A stretch of 64,000 nucleotides of DNA, from the NCBI GenBank assembly GCA_913061515.1, contig CAJXSF010000001.1, forward strand, positions 98,386-162,385, read 5' to 3'. The notes below the pieces were generated by a model that saw only the letters and a program-made list of their open reading frames with translations, was not told the DNA's origin and did no database searches. A program made the translations under genes and the position numbers. Positions 49,362 through 58,000 of the stretch are shown in pieces; the stretch's first letter is position 1; each line of letters starts with the position of its first letter. The DNA comes from an uncultured Gammaproteobacteria bacterium (GTDB taxonomy: Bacteria > Pseudomonadota > Gammaproteobacteria > Pseudomonadales > Pseudohongiellaceae).

Positions 49362-49748
49362 TTAGAAAGCTTTTTTGGGGTTGTGAGGATTATAAAAAAC
49401 TTTAACGCTGCCATTAGGGAGGTGTTCAATTGCAGCGTGCTGTTTGTCTAAAACAAATCTAGCATTGTGACTGGCCACAACGACCCAAGGAGAGACTCTC
49501 TTGCCTTCATAAACAACTCCATCAACGTGATAGGTGTATAGGGCTTTGGATCTGTAATCTTGTTCAGATAAAGACGTTTCAGTCCCCCCAAATTTCACGA
49601 CTCCTAAACTATTGAGCTGGCCAGCAACGTTTGGCCACTTTCTAGTTCTGATTTGAAAGAAAAGCGAATAACTACAAACGGCAAGGGTATATAGTGCGGC
49701 GTAAAACCAAACGCCTTGAGTCTCTCCTTGTATAGCCAGTTGCCACAT
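49362..49748 (-). CDS. DUF3592-like membrane protein
   Basis: A 128-residue protein with an N-terminal membrane segment (VWFYAALYTLAVCSYSLFF) and the DUF3592 pattern: RKWPNVAGQLNS, YTYHVDGVVYEGKRVSPW and the end VKVFYNPHNPKKAF. Function unknown. The C-terminal transmembrane segment found in many members is missing, so this is the short form. Confidence 0.65.
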   Translation of the reverse strand: MWQLAIQGETQGVWFYAALYTLAVCSYSLFFQIRTRKWPNVAGQLNSLGVVKFGGTETSLSEQDYRSKALYTYHVDGVVYEGKRVSPWVVVASHNARFVLDKQHAAIEHLPNGSVKVFYNPHNPKKAF

Positions 49749-49785
49749 TTCCTGAAAATAAATAATTCACCTCCTTTTTTGAGTG

Positions 49786-50394
49786 TTAGTTGCCTAAGAA
49801 AAGTGTTTGAACTTTTCTGCAATTTTCCAATGTGTCGCCGAAAGCGGGGCCGGGAGAGTGCAGCAACCATGGCCTAAATAAAACCAAGCGATTATATTTA
49901 TACGGAACCGTAAAGGTTTTTTCCCACAAGGATTCGTCCAAGCCCTCTGTTTCAAGAAACTTCTTCAAATCGGAGAAGTTACGCCAGCCATATTTAGCAA
50001 ACCCTTCGACCGTATTAGGAGCAATCTCTAGCCCGGTGCGAAGGTGGCGCCAAAAACTTGTCCCTTCTGTTTTAGGGTGATCCTTCGAAAGATAAACAAC
50101 GCCAGCCCATTTAGTTTGCATATCGACATCGTAGTGGATATGAAATTTGAAAGAGTCGTTGGCTTTGGTAAAACGGATTCGTCCGTTGGCATTTGTGGAG
50201 GAGTTGATGGAGGGCTCTAACGTTAGTTTTTGAAATATATCGCGATGCTGCTCTGCTAAGTAGGAATCGGTTGTCATAACGCCAGCGTAGTTACCGGTTG
50301 GCGAATCGTTAACATTCATGGAGTTCAGCGCGACCTTCACTAAGGTATCTGGGTCGTTATAAAAATCGTCTACTATTATGTACCTATTAATCAT
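49786..50394 (-). CDS. DUF6445-like 2OG-Fe(II) oxygenase-fold protein
   Basis: A 202-residue protein starting YIIVDDFYNDPDTLVKVALN. It has FKFHIHYDVDMQTKWAGVVY and, near the end, YKYNRLVLFRPWLLHSPGPAFG. The HxD and late His-S pattern (H-x-D at HYDVD, H at LLHSPG) fits a double-stranded beta-helix oxygenase. Relatives often travel with tryptophan-halogenase and TonB-receptor clusters in marine bacteria, but no halogenase is present here. Confidence 0.6.
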   Translation of the reverse strand: MINRYIIVDDFYNDPDTLVKVALNSMNVNDSPTGNYAGVMTTDSYLAEQHRDIFQKLTLEPSINSSTNANGRIRFTKANDSFKFHIHYDVDMQTKWAGVVYLSKDHPKTEGTSFWRHLRTGLEIAPNTVEGFAKYGWRNFSDLKKFLETEGLDESLWEKTFTVPYKYNRLVLFRPWLLHSPGPAFGDTLENCRKVQTLFLGN

Positions 50395-50710
50395 TACGTT
50401 ACCTATAGTAGCTGACTGAAACCACAGATAAATGCGGCATAACAGCTAGTTTTAATTATTATTATGAATTCAATAGCCTGTCTCATTATAAGCAATGGAA
50501 TTTGTATTTGTATACAAGCCACTAGACACGTAGATATGCAAAGTTAAGTGAATATTGAGTTCGATTCGCCGGTACATGCAGGTATTTAATCGTATCCAAA
50601 TAAGTCTTGATTGAGACGATGGGTAAGTGGGTTTAGTATGCAAGCGCTTGCACTAGGTGGCCTGACATTGAGTAGGCTTATATAGATATTTGCATGGGAA
50701 GGTTTGAACT
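50395..50710. other. 316-base intergenic region
   Basis: AT-rich gap between the divergent DUF6445-like and DHA2 genes; it should hold both promoters. No ORF, hairpin terminator or clear -35/-10 pair was identified with confidence. Confidence 0.4.
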
Positions 50711-52558
50711 TTGACTGAACTTGAAAAAGACGTCGCTATATCCGACAAGGATAAACGTACCACGCTAATCGCTTTGTTGATTGTATTTCTTCTAGCCGCT
50801 CTCGACATGACTATTCTTTCCACGGCAATGCCACGGATCGTCTCCGAACTCAATGGGTTAGAGCTTTATGCCTGGGTGACTACTTCCTATATGTTGGCTT
50901 CCACGGTACTGGTGCCGATCTATGGCAAGCTCGGAGATTTATATGGGCGCAAGCTGATCCTGGTGATTGGCATTAGCATCTTTCTATTGGGATCAATGCT
51001 GTGTGGAATAAGTGGCGAGTTCGGTACCTTGCCTCTATTGGGTGATGGGATGCATCAACTAATAATATTTAGGGCAATCAAGGGAATCGGGGGTGCGGCG
51101 CTCTTTACTAGCGCCATCGGGATCATCGCAGACATCTATCCACCGCTGCAACGTGCGAAATTCATGGGCCTGTTTGGCGCTATCTTCGGGGTCGCCAGCA
51201 TCATCGGCCCAGCCCTAGGGGGCTTTTTAACGGACTATGCCACTGTCACAATTAATGGACACACAATTGCTGGCTGGCGCTGGGTGTTTTATGCCAACGT
51301 GCCGCTTGGCATATTAGCGCTATGCATGATCGCTTTTAAAACGCCACGTCTGAATCACGGCAATCGTGGGGTGATCGACTATCTTGGTGCGTTCCTACTA
51401 CTAGTCGTATTTATTCCCTTCCTATTAGCGCTGACTTGGGGTGGCCAACAATACCCATGGGCATCACCGGTATTGCTGAGTATGTTTGCACTAAGTCTCA
51501 TATCGCTTGTACTTTTCGTGTACGTAGAGTCGCGCGCAAAAGACGCCATTATGCCTCTGAGTCTGTTTAGTAATCGCGTGTTTGTAATTACCAACCTCAC
51601 CTCATTTGTGATTGGAATGTCCTTCTTAGGTGTGATCATGTTTATGCCGCTGTTCATGCAGGTGGTGCTCGGTGTGAATGCAACCAGTAGTGGTTTCTCA
51701 ATGTTTCCCCTTATGTTGGGGTTAATGTCAGGCAGTATTGTGAGCGGACGCATGGTTTCACGCAGCGGGCATTACAAGCCTTATCTGGTCGGTGGTGCGC
51801 TCATACTATTAGTTGGTGTGTACTTGCTTAGTTTAATTGGCCCTGAAACAGGTCTGTTAGATCTGTCATTGAGAATGGTGGTGGTAGGCATCGGTTTGGG
51901 GCCTTCACAGAGTCTTGTAAATCTTGTGGTACAGAGTGCTTTCCCGGTGTCGCAGATTGGTGTGGCAACAAGTTCGACGCAGTTTTTCCGTCAGATTGGC
52001 AACACTGTAGGCGTGGCTATTTTTGGCACTTTGTTGACCCTGAATCTTTCAGCAGAGTTACCAAAGCAATTGCCTATGATGAACTCTTCTTCGGGGCAAA
52101 GTATGGATATGAGTCAAGCTCAGAACTCGGTGATGAATCCTGGCGCTTTACGCGCGCGAGTGGAAGGCTCCTTTGAGGAGTTGGTTGACACAATTGGGCA
52201 AGCGCTTGCGGGAGACGAGGTGGCTATCGCCCAGTTGCATCAAAACCCATTGATGTCGGAGCAGATGAAGGAGCAATTGCCTAGCTCTAGAGCTGATGCT
52301 TTAACTGCTTCAGCCATAGAGCAACGGCTTAATATTATAAGGCCGGTGTTTGCAGCGCGCATCGATGATGCGGTGGCAAGCGCAGAGGCGGGCATAAAAA
52401 TGGCATTCTCCAACGCAATCACCTCGATGTTTACCGCGAGCCTTTGGATCATTGCCTTCGGCTTTTTATTTAGCCTAGCGATCCCCGTAATCTCACTAAA
52501 CCGAGACGTAGAATCAAGCGAATCAAGCGAATCAGAATCAAGGGGTCAGATTACTTGA
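50711..52558 (+). CDS. DHA2-family (EmrB/QacA-type) MFS drug exporter
   Basis: A 615-residue proton-drug antiporter with 14 hydrophobic segments. TM1 motif [17 protein letters not shown], motif [15 protein letters not shown] and motif C-like [20 protein letters not shown] mark the DHA2 group. A large extramembrane loop rich in Met, Ser and Gln (about 455-560) precedes the last helix. The start is TTG with GGAAGG upstream. No EmrA-like membrane fusion protein is adjacent. The last 15 residues ([14 protein letters not shown]) are encoded by a repeat element, so the original stop was probably elsewhere. Confidence 0.88.
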   Translation: MTELEKDVAISDKDKRTTLIALLIVFLLAALDMTILSTAMPRIVSELNGLELYAWVTTSYMLASTVLVPIYGKLGDLYGRKLILVIGISIFLLGSMLCGISGEFGTLPLLGDGMHQLIIFRAIKGIGGAALFTSAIGIIADIYPPLQRAKFMGLFGAIFGVASIIGPALGGFLTDYATVTINGHTIAGWRWVFYANVPLGILALCMIAFKTPRLNHGNRGVIDYLGAFLLLVVFIPFLLALTWGGQQYPWASPVLLSMFALSLISLVLFVYVESRAKDAIMPLSLFSNRVFVITNLTSFVIGMSFLGVIMFMPLFMQVVLGVNATSSGFSMFPLMLGLMSGSIVSGRMVSRSGHYKPYLVGGALILLVGVYLLSLIGPETGLLDLSLRMVVVGIGLGPSQSLVNLVVQSAFPVSQIGVATSSTQFFRQIGNTVGVAIFGTLLTLNLSAELPKQLPMMNSSSGQSMDMSQAQNSVMNPGALRARVEGSFEELVDTIGQALAGDEVAIAQLHQNPLMSEQMKEQLPSSRADALTASAIEQRLNIIRPVFAARIDDAVASAEAGIKMAFSNAITSMFTASLWIIAFGFLFSLAIPVISLNRDVESSESSESESRGQIT

Positions 52559-52621
52559 TTTTCAAGGGGGTCAGAGTGCTTGGTTCCTGATAGGCGAATC
52601 AAGTAATCTGACCCCTTGATT
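52536..52621. repeat. REP-like element: 25-bp inverted repeat plus a third copy
   Basis: Arms 52536-52560 and 52597-52621 are exact reverse complements over 25 bases. The loop contains a third, degenerate copy in direct orientation (from about 52562). All share the core GGGGTCAGA...CTTG. This looks like the short palindromic repeats mobilised by REP-associated tyrosine transposases in marine gammaproteobacteria. No transposase is in the window. Two 9-base AATCAAGCG units lie just upstream (52512-52529). The element supplies the 3' end of the DHA2 gene and abuts the porin gene stop. Confidence 0.7.
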
Positions 52622-52628
52622 TCTTGAG

Positions 52629-53966
52629 TTAGTAGCTCCACTGCGTTCGCAGTGTGAACACATTCATATCAGGCGCAAACGTGCGTACGGTGTTTGATCC
52701 ATCCGTGTCCAGAATTCGCGTCCAGTCCGCCAAGATGCGCACGTTACGAGTGGGTATCCAGTTCAAGCCGAGAGAGACCGCGTGTTCTTCCCCTCCGACT
52801 AAGTTGTCGTCGTTCAGGTCGATCTCGGCATAACGCGCTGAAAGCTCCCATGCTCCCCAGGCACCTTCGCTTGGATTGAAGTCTCTGCTTGGTCTGATGC
52901 CCTTGAACTCCCCAGCATTCATTCTGTAAGCGGCTGCGCGACTCTCGCCAGTGATATTCCATGAGGCGGCTGCGTGCCAGCTCGAGAAATTCAGAGTAGA
53001 TCCTGTTTTACGAGAAATTTTTGCGCTCGTATGTTCGGCTGTAAAGAATAGTGGGCCAAAAGACGCCGCTAATTCGGGCCCGAACAATGTAGTCGACTCA
53101 GCATCAGCCAATGCGCCTGTGTTCACAATGCTCAGGTCTGAAAAATCGGTCGTCTTATCTTTGATGCTTAGCGTGGGCGTCGCTAAGTCTACTTCGCGAT
53201 AGGCCGCGCGAATGCCTAAGTGAACAACTGCATCATCCTCCACTACTGGTGAGTAGATGAAACGACCAGATGGCCCCCAACCTTCGTCGCCTGTTGTAGT
53301 GCCTTCTTTTAGAGTGTCGCCGAAGACGCCACCGGCGAAGAACCAATTGCTGCCGCTATTCTCATATCTGGCACCGATAGCCCGGTCAGTAAGTGCCCCG
53401 ACTAGAGCATTGTCGATACTTCGTTCAACAAAAGGCATCTCGTTAGAGCTCATTTCCAACGCGAGACTATAAGGTTGTTTCTGATGCCCAACGATATATT
53501 TGGCACCGCTATTTGACTCAAAGCCAAGTACCAAGTCTTTTATTGCGACCTTATTTTTTGCGTAATCGAATTCAGAGGCATAGAACCAGCTCTCGTCGAA
53601 CGTTCCATTGATCTCTATGCGCGCGCGGCGAACTTGGGTGCCACTTACCGGTCTTGCTCCCATTCTCGCGTCGTAACTATGATCAGTGTAGTCCAGATGG
53701 AGGCGTCCACCGATCTCTACTTCATAGCGTCCGTCACCGGAGCTAACCCTAAGACCACTTCCATCAGCAAAGCTGATTTTAGCAACATCGGCTTCTTCTA
53801 GTGTCTCTTTAAGGAGAAGGTCATCATACTGTTCCTGAGTAATCGCACCATTGCCAAGCAGGATATCCAAGAGCTCCTTCTCTGCAGCCTCTGCGGAGGT
53901 TACCGAGATTGCCAGGGTTGCCGCGGCAACTAGCTGACTTAGTAATGTAATTTGCTGGTTTCTCAT
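52629..53966 (-). CDS. Phosphate-selective porin OprO/OprP-type
   Basis: A 445-residue outer-membrane barrel with a signal peptide (MRNQQITLLSQLVAAATLAI, cleavage near AEAA), a short N-terminal helix segment ELLDILLGNGAITQEQYDDL and a barrel starting YEVEIGGRLHLDYTDHSYD. It ends with the classic VFTLRTQWSY terminal aromatic. The OprP family forms anion-selective trimers. The basic constriction residues cannot be judged without a model. Start at 53966; a longer frame upstream lacks signal-peptide logic. Confidence 0.83.
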   Translation of the reverse strand: MRNQQITLLSQLVAAATLAISVTSAEAAEKELLDILLGNGAITQEQYDDLLLKETLEEADVAKISFADGSGLRVSSGDGRYEVEIGGRLHLDYTDHSYDARMGARPVSGTQVRRARIEINGTFDESWFYASEFDYAKNKVAIKDLVLGFESNSGAKYIVGHQKQPYSLALEMSSNEMPFVERSIDNALVGALTDRAIGARYENSGSNWFFAGGVFGDTLKEGTTTGDEGWGPSGRFIYSPVVEDDAVVHLGIRAAYREVDLATPTLSIKDKTTDFSDLSIVNTGALADAESTTLFGPELAASFGPLFFTAEHTSAKISRKTGSTLNFSSWHAAASWNITGESRAAAYRMNAGEFKGIRPSRDFNPSEGAWGAWELSARYAEIDLNDDNLVGGEEHAVSLGLNWIPTRNVRILADWTRILDTDGSNTVRTFAPDMNVFTLRTQWSY

Positions 53967-54056
53967 AATTTCACTTAGCTCCGATAGAGGTTGTTTGGCT
54001 TCGCGTGCTCGGCGCAATCCGTACTGCCTTTGTTGGAGTGCTACTCTATCCCCCAA

Positions 54057-54418
54057 ATATTACAAATTAATGACATTTGTAATGCTACGGACATATTTCC
54101 TTAATAAATCTGAAATATATGGGCTTGCGCAGCTGAGTTTTGAGCCAGAAGCGCACCAAGGTGGTGCTAAAAGGTGGAGTAGTACCAATGCCAAAAGCCC
54201 CGCTAATGCGAGGCTTTTGGATTTGGTGCACGAGAACGGAAATTTTCCGAATCAATTGTTTGAAGTGTTTGATCAATGGAGCCAGTTACTCAAGCACACA
54301 TCTTTATATGGTCAGTCCTCAGTCTATCCATAACTTATTGATTGTGCAGGTGTTTTTATAATAATAATTCCAAGCTATCTTTCCCAATGATATAGGGGCT
54401 GTCATTTATGCTCGCCCC
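54057..54418. other. Intergenic, possible left edge of island
   Basis: No reliable gene. A hairpin at 54191-54220 (CCAAAAGCCCCGC / GCGAGGCTTTTGG, 13 pairs with one mismatch that becomes G-U on the minus strand) looks like an intrinsic terminator. Just after it, TGGTGC...CGGAA (54224-54242) weakly resembles the 3' end of the tRNA-Phe seen in antisense at 62675. The short open frames here have no ribosome sites or recognisable content. Confidence 0.35.
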
Positions 54419-54526
54419 ATGTCGGAAAAAGCTAAATCACAACCGCGTCCTTTCTCACTCAGGCTGAGTTGGGAAGAGCGTCAACGCTTGGAGCGGTATA
54501 GAAGAACCCCGCAACCGGCGTTCTGA
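54419..54526 (+). pseudogene. MobC-like mobilisation protein, N-terminal remnant
   Basis: A 35-codon frame reading MSEKAKSQPRPFSLRLSWEE then RQRLERY before it runs into unrelated residues and a stop. PFSLRLSWEERQRLER is the typical N-terminal ribbon-helix-helix start of plasmid MobC-type relaxosome proteins (usually over 100 residues). Everything after Tyr27 is lost. Evidence of a decayed mobilisable element; no relaxase is present. Confidence 0.5.
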
Positions 54527-54603
54527 CTATCCGGCTCTCCGGCAACCAGGTCATCGCGAACGATATGTATGCTTTCCCGCTTGAACCCGAGGTCAACCCG
54601 TAA
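54502..54603 (+). pseudogene. Orphan C-terminal fragment, unknown
   Basis: An open stretch of 33 codons ending TAA, reading TGVLTIRLSGNQVIANDMYA then FPLEPEVNP. It looks like the C-terminus of a larger coding sequence because it has no start, overlaps the end of the MobC-like fragment in another frame, and is followed by a terminator hairpin. Family not recognised. Confidence 0.35.
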
Positions 54604-54607
54604 CCCA

Positions 54608-54874
54608 TCAACCCAAGGAAAAAGGCCGGCTGTCAAAAGCCGGCCTTATTCGTAACACCATAACAGCGATAATCTGACGTGCCCCTGTCACCGGCTCCAG
54701 GCTCCGCTTTGCTCCGAGAGCCAGCCCCACACCTCGTCCATATTCGCCTAACGGCAAATGGATTGCCTGAGCAACCCTGATCATTTCAGCGTCCCCAAGC
54801 GGGCAGTAGCCCGTACATCGGGGACCTTCCCAGCCAGTTTCCCACATCCCTGATAGTCGACAATGCGGTAACAC
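54608..54874 (-). CDS. Short minus-strand frame, doubtful
   Basis: An 88-codon frame ending inside the terminator hairpin. Residues such as CPLGDAEMIRVAQAIHLPLG look protein-like, but no family was recognised, the start has no ribosome site and the GC-rich region differs from the adjacent large gene. It may be a remnant like its neighbours. From 54875 to 55089 I see nothing beyond a possible promoter for the large gene. Confidence 0.25.
   Translation of the reverse strand: MLPHCRLSGMWETGWEGPRCTGYCPLGDAEMIRVAQAIHLPLGEYGRGVGLALGAKRSLEPVTGARQIIAVMVLRIRPAFDSRPFSLG
54619..54647. terminator. Phage-style GC-rich terminator
   Basis: AAGGCCGGCT / AGCCGGCCTT is a perfect 10-bp stem (54622-54631 and 54638-54647) with a 6-base loop and a T5 run on the minus strand. 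It follows the orphan fragment and lies at the end of a minus-strand open frame. Confidence 0.65.
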
Positions 54875-55089
54875 CGGTCAGCCAAGTTATGCATCGTAGA
54901 TGAACCGTACAGAGCGGGGCATCTGTGAGCCGCTAGGTAATTGCCGCCTTCTTACGCTGCGCACCCCCGTTGCATCCGCCGCGCCGTGGCCCACCCTCGG
55001 CATCAAGCCTTGCCGGGCTAACTAACCGTATCGCCGGTTTATTACTCCTGTTATTGTTTTGATAGTCGAATTTAGGCTACATTGATTGG

Positions 55090-58000
55090 ATGACAAGGAA
55101 CCGCCAACCAATTGATAAAGTCAGAGCTTCTCGTGATGGTCACGAATACCATGAGGCGTGGGCTGCTAGGGAAGCAATGAAATTAGTGTTACCAACAAAC
55201 GATTTTGTTGGGATGGCTGTAGAAGGACTAGAGCCAGCAGATCAGAAATCATCTTCCCATGAGGCAGCCGAAATTGCTGATCTTACCTTGTACTATGGGG
55301 CAGGTTGCTCGTTCAGAAAAGCCCGTGATGTTGTAATCTCGCAATTCAAATACTCAATAGCTTCTGAAACGTTGCCATTTCGAGCGAGTGCCGCTAAGAA
55401 AACTATTCAAAAATTTGCCGCAACTTTTTTAGATTACAAGAAAAAATTCGGTGCTCAGGCTGTAGCTAGAAAGGTCCGGTTTGAGATTATTACTAATCGG
55501 CCGATCTACACTGATCTGAGTCGGGCCATTGAGGGCATACGTTCTGGGTCGCCTTTGACAGGAAATATAAAAAAGCAGGCCGATCAGTTCATTGCTGCTA
55601 GTGGGCTTGCTGGGGCAAACCTTGTTGAGTTTGCGAATAATGTAGGTATGACCGGCTCTACCGGGGGGCTAAGAAATCAAAAGAAAGAGCTTTCAAGAAT
55701 AATCACAGATTGGTCAGCTGCACCAGACGCTATGGCTAGAGCCAGACTTGGTGCAATGAAACAGTTAGTAAGGGATAAAGCTGGTTCAGAAGGCGAAGGG
55801 AACAACGTAATACGACGAACAGATGTACTTGACGCACTTGATGTTCAAACATCTGGTGACCTATTTCCGTGCCGGGAAAGCTTCCCAGAAGTTGGCCAAA
55901 TAGTAGACAGGGACCAACTTAGTGAAGCGCTTAAATTAATACCAAAACTAAATAAAACACTGTTAGTCCATGCCGCCGGTGGTGTGGGTAAAACAGTGTT
56001 CATGCAAAGTCTATCTAAGAAATTAGGTGAAGATCATAAAACCATACTGTTTGATTGCTTTGGCGGTGGGTCATACCGCGCACCGGAAGATGCAAGGCAC
56101 CTTCCTAAAAATGGACTTATTCACATTGCCAATACCCTGGCGCAAGAAGGGTTGTGCGACCCACTACTACCTTCCAGTGAAAATGTAGAAGAATTGTTAA
56201 GGGCTTTTAGGGCTAGATTAGCTCAAGGAGTGGAGGCTTTAAGTCGGACCAGACCGAATGCCAGAATCTTAATCTTTCTTGATGCTATTGACAATGCCGC
56301 TGAGCATGCCAGAGACCTGGGAGAAAAGGCGTTTCCGACGCTTTTAATTGAAAGCTTTCATTACGGAGGGCCTATCCCAGGTGTTCAATTAATCGGGAGT
56401 TGTCGCTCCCATAGGCGTGACATTTCAAGGAAAGACATACCCTGCGAAGAATTGGAGCTATGTCCTTTTACTGAAGAAGAAACCAAGAAATATCTGCAAG
56501 ATCGCATAGATGATGTTGCCGACGATGAAATACGTGTTGCCTTATCAAGATCAGACGGCAATCCAAGAATTCTTGAGCATCTAGTTAACAGCGATCGCGG
56601 ATTGCTAGACGCTTCAGAAATAGACAATAAGATTGAATTAAATGACCTAATTAAAACGCGTATAGATGAAGCGCTCCATGATGCTCGGAACCGGGGTTAT
56701 AAAGAAAAAGAAATCACATCATTCCTAGCTGGGCTTTCGGTGCTGCCCCCACCCGTACCTTTAGCGGAATACGCTGATTCTCATGGCATTGAACATTCAG
56801 TAGTTGAAGGATTCTCCGCTGATCTTGCTCCTTTGCTGGAGCGAACAAAATACGGATTGATGTTTAGGGATGAGCCTACTGAGACATTCATAAAAGAAGC
56901 GTACGCTATAGATAATGGAACTCTGACCAATCTCGCAACAAATCTAATCAAGAAACAAGAAAGCTCTGTGTACGCAGCAAATTCTCTCCCATGGTTGCTT
57001 CAAATCATGGGTGATGATGAACGGTTATTTGAATTGGCTTTCGATGACAGATTTCCAGCAGAAATCACCAGCGCTGTTGGTAAACAGAGCATTCGATATT
57101 CTCGAATCAAAGCTGCTGTAAGACATGCAGTAAGACAAAAGAACTATAATCATCTAGTCCACTTCCTTGTTGAGCTATCGACTCTCTCGGCTACGGATCA
57201 GCGGGGAGCAGACTATATTCTTGAAAACCCTGATCTTGTGATTGCTACTCGCGACATAGATTCAACCAGGCGACTTTTTGACAACCGAAGGTGCTGGGCG
57301 GGTACTAGGCATGCAAGGTTAGCTATCGCTAATATCTTATCCGGTGATAGTAGTGATGCCTATAGGCATATTAGCAGTGCATTGGAATGGATTGATCATT
57401 ATTTTAGGCAGGATGAAGATTATCATAGAGAGAATGCAGGACCAGCTCGATTAGATATTGCCGCTGTTCCTCTCTGTTATCTTTCTCAAAACAAAATCAA
57501 AGAAGCGGTCCGATTTACCTATCATTGGAAAGACTGGTACGCCTATGAAATGTCAGAGAACCTTTTTAGCCTACTTCAACAAGCACAGGATGAAGGCGTA
57601 TTAGGTAATTCTGCGTTTACTACTTTCTTAAGCCAGTTGGGGAAAAGGCCGGGAATTTTGGCCGGTGCATTGTCGTTTACTGAATTAAAAGACGAAATTC
57701 GGCAAGAATTACTTGAAAAACTTGTCAAGTCTTTCAAAAAGCAGGACATAGAACTTAGGACAGATAGATATAGGGAAGCCTCCTATTTTCAAGACGGCTT
57801 GTTAAAAGCAACGTCTTTCGCGGTTAATCTCAAAAGATATGATCTCGCTAAAAAGGTTTCTAACTCTTGGCAACCAGAAATCCCCCGAATCTGGTCATAT
57901 AGCGATAGGCACTCAAATTATGGTGCATTTCCATATATCGCTTATAAGATATTAAGCGCCATAGCCAATAAAAAAACATTTTCCCCTAAGCTCATTCTTC

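Noticed and set aside
50545..50575. GAGTTCGATTCGCC resembling a tRNA T arm
   Set aside because: No matching acceptor, D or anticodon stems nearby; chance similarity.
52500..52630. CRISPR-like repeats
   Set aside because: Only three short copies with mixed orientation and no regular spacers; a REP-like palindrome fits better.
54224..54250. Possible attL copy of the tRNA-Phe 3' end
   Set aside because: Only TGGTGC and CGGAA match with an altered middle; too weak to call an attachment site.
53995..54361. Open frames between the porin and the MobC fragment
   Set aside because: They cross a terminator-like hairpin, lack ribosome sites and resemble no family.
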